This document shows positions 61,373 to 64,000 of a stretch of 64,000 bases of DNA, one piece after another. Origin of the DNA: Caldalkalibacillus salinus. GTDB lineage: Bacteria; Bacillota; Bacilli; Caldalkalibacillales; JCM-10596. Each line of letters opens with the position of its first letter. The stretch's first letter is position 1. Under the pieces are notes generated by a model. That model ran no database searches, was not told the origin of the DNA, and worked only from the letters and a program-made list of their open reading frames with translations. The stretch covers positions 62,001-126,000 of the forward strand of contig NZ_JAERVL010000001.1 of the NCBI RefSeq assembly GCF_016745835.1. The letters are read 5' to 3'. The position numbers and the translations under genes are program-made.

Positions 61373-61762
61373 ATGGAAATTATTCAAATCGTGGGGCTTG
61401 GTTTAATCTCTACAGTCCTCATTTTACTTTTGAAAGAGCAGAAGCCACTGTTTGCTTTTATGCTTGCAACGTTCACCGGCATTTTTATCTTTGTCTTTCT
61501 GATTGGCAAAATATCTGAAGTCATTCAGGTCATCGAGCGTCTAGCCACTGAGGGTGGTATCAATTTGATCTATCTTAAGACCATATTAAAGATCATTGGC
61601 ATAGCCTACATTGCTGAATTTGGAGCCCAAATTACGCGAGATGCTGGACAAGGTGCGATCGCATCCAAAATTGAACTCGCCGGTAAGGTTCTAATCATGG
61701 TCATGGCCATCCCTATCATTACAGTCATTATAGAAACGGTCATGAATCTTATCCCTATTTAA
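61373..61762 (+). CDS. spoIIIAD: Stage III sporulation protein AD
   Basis: This 129-residue membrane protein has four hydrophobic segments (IIQIVGLGLISTVLILLL, LFAFMLATFTGIFIFVFLIG and others) with KTILKIIGIAYIAEFGAQIT in the middle, a conserved stretch. AGGAGGGAG lies before ATG 61373, 13 nt after spoIIIAC. Confidence 0.93.
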   Translation: MEIIQIVGLGLISTVLILLLKEQKPLFAFMLATFTGIFIFVFLIGKISEVIQVIERLATEGGINLIYLKTILKIIGIAYIAEFGAQITRDAGQGAIASKIELAGKVLIMVMAIPIITVIIETVMNLIPI

Positions 61763-61807
61763 TATCCTAACCTGATCCTAGCTCACCGTTAAAGGAGACG
61801 AGCGGCC

Positions 61808-63025
61808 ATGAAACCGAAAACTAAGATTGTCCTGGTATTGTCCTTTCTCATCATTATATTGACTCTCGCCGTTAACCCTGTTCTCGTCTCTGCAGAAGAG
61901 AGGGATGAACAACAGTCGGAAGAGGATGACGCTCTGCAGACCAACATCGTTCAGAATCAATTAAATGAATTAGGAACTAATGAGGTTGAGTCCTTCTGGA
62001 AGCAAGTCCAAGAAGAGTACCAAGGTTACTTACCCGAGAACCAACCAATGAAGATGAGTGACTTTTTTCAATTAGAAGGGTCGTTCTTCTCAATTTCACT
62101 AGTTAAGGGGTTTATCAAATTTGTTTTTCATGAGCTGTGGCTCAATGGCAAGCTTCTAGCTACGATTATTATTTTGACAGTTTTTAGTATGATCTTAGAA
62201 CACATCCAGTCTGCATTCGAGAAGAATAGTGTCAGTAGAGTGGCCTATGCCATCACATATCTCGTCATTATTATCCTAGCGATGAACAGCTTTGCTATCG
62301 CGATCGATTATGCCAAGGAAGCGATTTCAACAATGGTGAACTTCATGATGGCCTTAATTCCGTTAGTGTTAGCGTTGATGGCTTCAGTAGGCAATATCAC
62401 GTCAGTTGCCCTGTTTCACCCCTTGATCATATTTTTAGTGAACACGAGCGGTATCTTAATTTATAGCATCGTTTTTCCGTTATTATTTTTTTCATCTATT
62501 TTAGGTATTGTCAGTACTTTTACAGAGCAGTACAAAGTGTCTCGTTTATCCAATCTGCTGCGTAATATCGGGATAGGTTGTCTTGGCTTATTTTTGACCG
62601 TATTTCTCGGCGTGGTTTCAGTGCAGGGGGCCACAAGTGCCGTTGTCGACGGCGTCACGATTAAGACCGCTAAATTCGTCACAGGTAATTTTGTTCCAGT
62701 CGTTGGAAGGATGTTCACAGACGCGACCGACACTGTTATAGGGGCTTCGCTTTTGGTTAAAAACACGATCGGGCTGGCGGGCGTTATTATCTTAATCATG
62801 CTTTGTGCTTTTCCAGCCTTAAAAATTCTAACCATCGCCATTATCTTTAATATATCTGCTGCACTGCTGCAACCACTCGGTAACTCAAGTGTGATTGAAT
62901 GCTTAGGGATTATCGGTAAAAATCTACTGTTTGTTTTTGCCGCACTAGCCACCGTGTGTCTCATGTTTTTTTTAGCGATTACAATCATCATCGCGGCTGG
63001 AAATCTATCGATCATGGTGCGATAG
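61808..63025 (+). CDS. spoIIIAE: Stage III sporulation protein AE
   Basis: This is a polytopic membrane protein of 405 residues with a cleavable-looking signal sequence (KIVLVLSFLIIILTLAVNPV) and about seven further hydrophobic segments. Conserved regions are SFAIAIDYAKEAISTMVNFM with MALIPLVLALMASVGN, and VQGATSAVVDGVTIKTAKFV. It is a permease-like part of the A-Q channel. RBS AAAGGAGACGAG. Confidence 0.94.
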   Translation: MKPKTKIVLVLSFLIIILTLAVNPVLVSAEERDEQQSEEDDALQTNIVQNQLNELGTNEVESFWKQVQEEYQGYLPENQPMKMSDFFQLEGSFFSISLVKGFIKFVFHELWLNGKLLATIIILTVFSMILEHIQSAFEKNSVSRVAYAITYLVIIILAMNSFAIAIDYAKEAISTMVNFMMALIPLVLALMASVGNITSVALFHPLIIFLVNTSGILIYSIVFPLLFFSSILGIVSTFTEQYKVSRLSNLLRNIGIGCLGLFLTVFLGVVSVQGATSAVVDGVTIKTAKFVTGNFVPVVGRMFTDATDTVIGASLLVKNTIGLAGVIILIMLCAFPALKILTIAIIFNISAALLQPLGNSSVIECLGIIGKNLLFVFAALATVCLMFFLAITIIIAAGNLSIMVR

Positions 63026-63037
63026 GAGGACATTGGC

Positions 63038-63745
63038 ATGAGCTTTATCGGGGAATGGATACAGCAGATCGTACTACTCATTCTCATGGCCACATTCCTA
63101 GATTTAATACTACCCAATAGTAGCATGAGAAAATATGTCAAGCTCGTAGTCGGCTTCTTGCTCATTCTCATTATCTTATCTCCAGTATTGAAACTGTTTC
63201 AATTTGATCATGAACAACTTTTACAGGCTTTAGACGCTTCTACCTCTTCTCATGAGGAACCGATGTCGGCCAGTGTTCGTGCACATGAAGAAAAGATAGA
63301 AGAGATGCAACAATCCTATGTCCTAGAGGAGGCGAGTCGAACGTGGCGGGATCACATCACTCAAAAAATAGAGCAAACATGGCCTGTCAGTGTAGCAGGT
63401 ATTGAGATCGCACTTGAGGTTCGAGGGGAAGACATCGAACTGGAAGGTCTGAAGTTGACTTTAGCCCAAGCTGTAAAGCAAACGAACACTAGCCAAGAGG
63501 GAGCCCAAGCAGAATATAAGGGACAGGAGGACGAGGATGACATTTCTGACGATGCTGTGACTATAGAACCAGTTGAACCGGTCAATGTCAACATCAATGA
63601 GAATTTGAACGGCGGAATTGAATCTGAAGCTTGGACAAAAGAACAAAAAAATTTGCAAAAAGAGGTTCTAAAATTTGTACAAGATGAATGGAATATTTCT
63701 GTAGACAAGATTAATATCGCATGGCAAAGAGGAGGTGACTCGTGA
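63038..63745 (+). CDS. spoIIIAF: Stage III sporulation protein AF
   Basis: This 235-residue protein has two N-terminal membrane helices (IVLLILMATFLDLILP and YVKLVVGFLLILIILSPVL) and an extracellular ring-building-motif domain near the C-terminus (QKNLQKEVLKFVQDEWNISV and DKINIAW). An acidic insert (EYKGQEDEDDISDDAVTIEP, near residue 165) makes it longer than B. subtilis SpoIIIAF (about 206 residues). It ends one base before spoIIIAG. Confidence 0.9.
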   Translation: MSFIGEWIQQIVLLILMATFLDLILPNSSMRKYVKLVVGFLLILIILSPVLKLFQFDHEQLLQALDASTSSHEEPMSASVRAHEEKIEEMQQSYVLEEASRTWRDHITQKIEQTWPVSVAGIEIALEVRGEDIELEGLKLTLAQAVKQTNTSQEGAQAEYKGQEDEDDISDDAVTIEPVEPVNVNINENLNGGIESEAWTKEQKNLQKEVLKFVQDEWNISVDKINIAWQRGGDS

Positions 63746-64000
63746 ATGATAAGAAAAATATGGCAGTGGATGAAACCTATCTTTTTCGAGGAGAAGCAAG
63801 AACAGGAATCTCGTTCAGAAGAAAACAAACTCACCATCACGCAGTGGATTTTGTTAGTAGGATGTATCGGATTGGGAGCGATGATGCTGCACCATTATTT
63901 TAACGACCAAAGACAGGTCCAACCTGTCACGTCTTCCTCTCAAGAAAACTTAACGCATGAAGCAGACGAAACTGAAGATACAGAAGAAGTCTTCGGTCCT
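63746..64000 (+). CDS. spoIIIAG: Stage III sporulation protein AG (3' end outside window)
   Basis: The first 85 codons of spoIIIAG are seen from ATG 63746, preceded by GGAGGTGA and starting right after the spoIIIAF stop. The cytosolic N-terminus (WQWMKPIFFEEKQEQESRSE) is followed by one membrane helix (WILLVGCIGLGAMML) and the start of the extracellular linker. The ring-forming domain, which in B. subtilis assembles the large channel ring, lies beyond base 64000. Confidence 0.9.
   Translation, partial: MIRKIWQWMKPIFFEEKQEQESRSEENKLTITQWILLVGCIGLGAMMLHHYFNDQRQVQPVTSSSQENLTHEADETEDTEEVFGP

Noticed and set aside
62461-63171. 236-codon open frame on the minus strand inside spoIIIAE/AF
   Set aside because: It lies fully opposite well-supported sporulation genes, has no RBS, and its sequence is a complement artefact of hydrophobic coding on the other strand.
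1-64000. CRISPR array, insertion sequence, prophage, toxin-antitoxin or anti-phage system
   Set aside because: No regularly spaced direct repeats, transposase, integrase, phage structural gene or defence-type domain found on either strand; the SNF2 protein YqhH is a conserved Bacillus gene in its normal place and not a defence island helicase.

Overview
The window comes from a low-to-moderate-GC, endospore-forming member of the Bacillales (Bacillaceae-like). The evidence is the spoIIIAA-AG operon, spore photoproduct lyase, a YhcN/YlaJ sporulation lipoprotein, strong GGAGG-type ribosome binding sites, and gene order that follows two stretches of the Bacillus subtilis chromosome as I remember it (speA-SR1-yktB-yktC-ylaF-typA-ylaH-ylaI-ylaJ-ylaK, and yqgX-yqgY-yqzE-yqhG-yqhH-gcvT-gcvPA-gcvPB-lipM-mntR-yqhO-yqhP-yqhR-yqhT-efp-yqhV-spoIIIA). 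An adenosylcobalamin-dependent ribonucleotide reductase sets it apart from B. subtilis. I cannot name the genus from sequence alone.

Bases 1-10000 are a sugar-acid module. It holds a CUT1-type ABC transporter (binding protein cut by the window edge, two permeases, no ATPase), a YteT-like Gfo/Idh/MocA oxidoreductase, a LacI-family repressor, altronate dehydratase, tagaturonate reductase and a GH105 unsaturated rhamnogalacturonyl hydrolase. Together these fit import of pectin or rhamnogalacturonan fragments, release of the unsaturated uronic acid and catabolism of galacturonate. A perfect 22-bp palindrome just downstream of a good promoter in the divergent lacI-uxaA gap is the likely operator.

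Bases 10000-20200 are accessory: a membrane-anchored Lon-type Ser/Lys protease with a DUF4328 membrane protein, an orphan PAS histidine kinase, a NUDIX CoA pyrophosphatase, a metallo-beta-lactamase/SDR cluster behind a FadR-like operator, a lipoprotein, an acetyltransferase, a GAF-like protein, a DUF3055 protein and a 21-residue small ORF. The stretch ends with a homolog of the dual-function small RNA SR1, which encodes the peptide SR1P.

Bases 20200-35000 are largely the conserved ykt/yla backbone: an Orn/Lys/Arg decarboxylase, a nitronate monooxygenase-like enzyme, YktB, an inositol monophosphatase, a 3-hydroxyisobutyrate dehydrogenase-like enzyme, TypA, an LCP cell-wall ligase, PhoH/YlaK, YqgX and MidA. 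Bases 35000-64000 follow the yqg/yqh backbone. They carry tRNA-Gln, YqzE without the comG operon, YqhG and the SNF2 helicase YqhH, a tandem glycine riboswitch with gcvT-gcvPA-gcvPB, LipM, D-amino-acid transaminase, class II RNR behind a NrdR-type box pair, CcdA, SplB, MntR, a patatin phospholipase, an intracellular-type subtilisin, YqhR, PapQ, EF-P, a ComB-like phosphatase, YqhV, an alpha/beta hydrolase, and the spoIIIA operon, which runs off the right edge inside spoIIIAG.

I see no CRISPR array, insertion sequence, prophage or recognised anti-phage system. The best leads are regulatory or small: the SR1/SR1P locus with a cre-like box, the NrdR box pair plus attenuator-like leader before nrdJ, the operator palindromes, the small ORF at 17164, and the missing comG operon.
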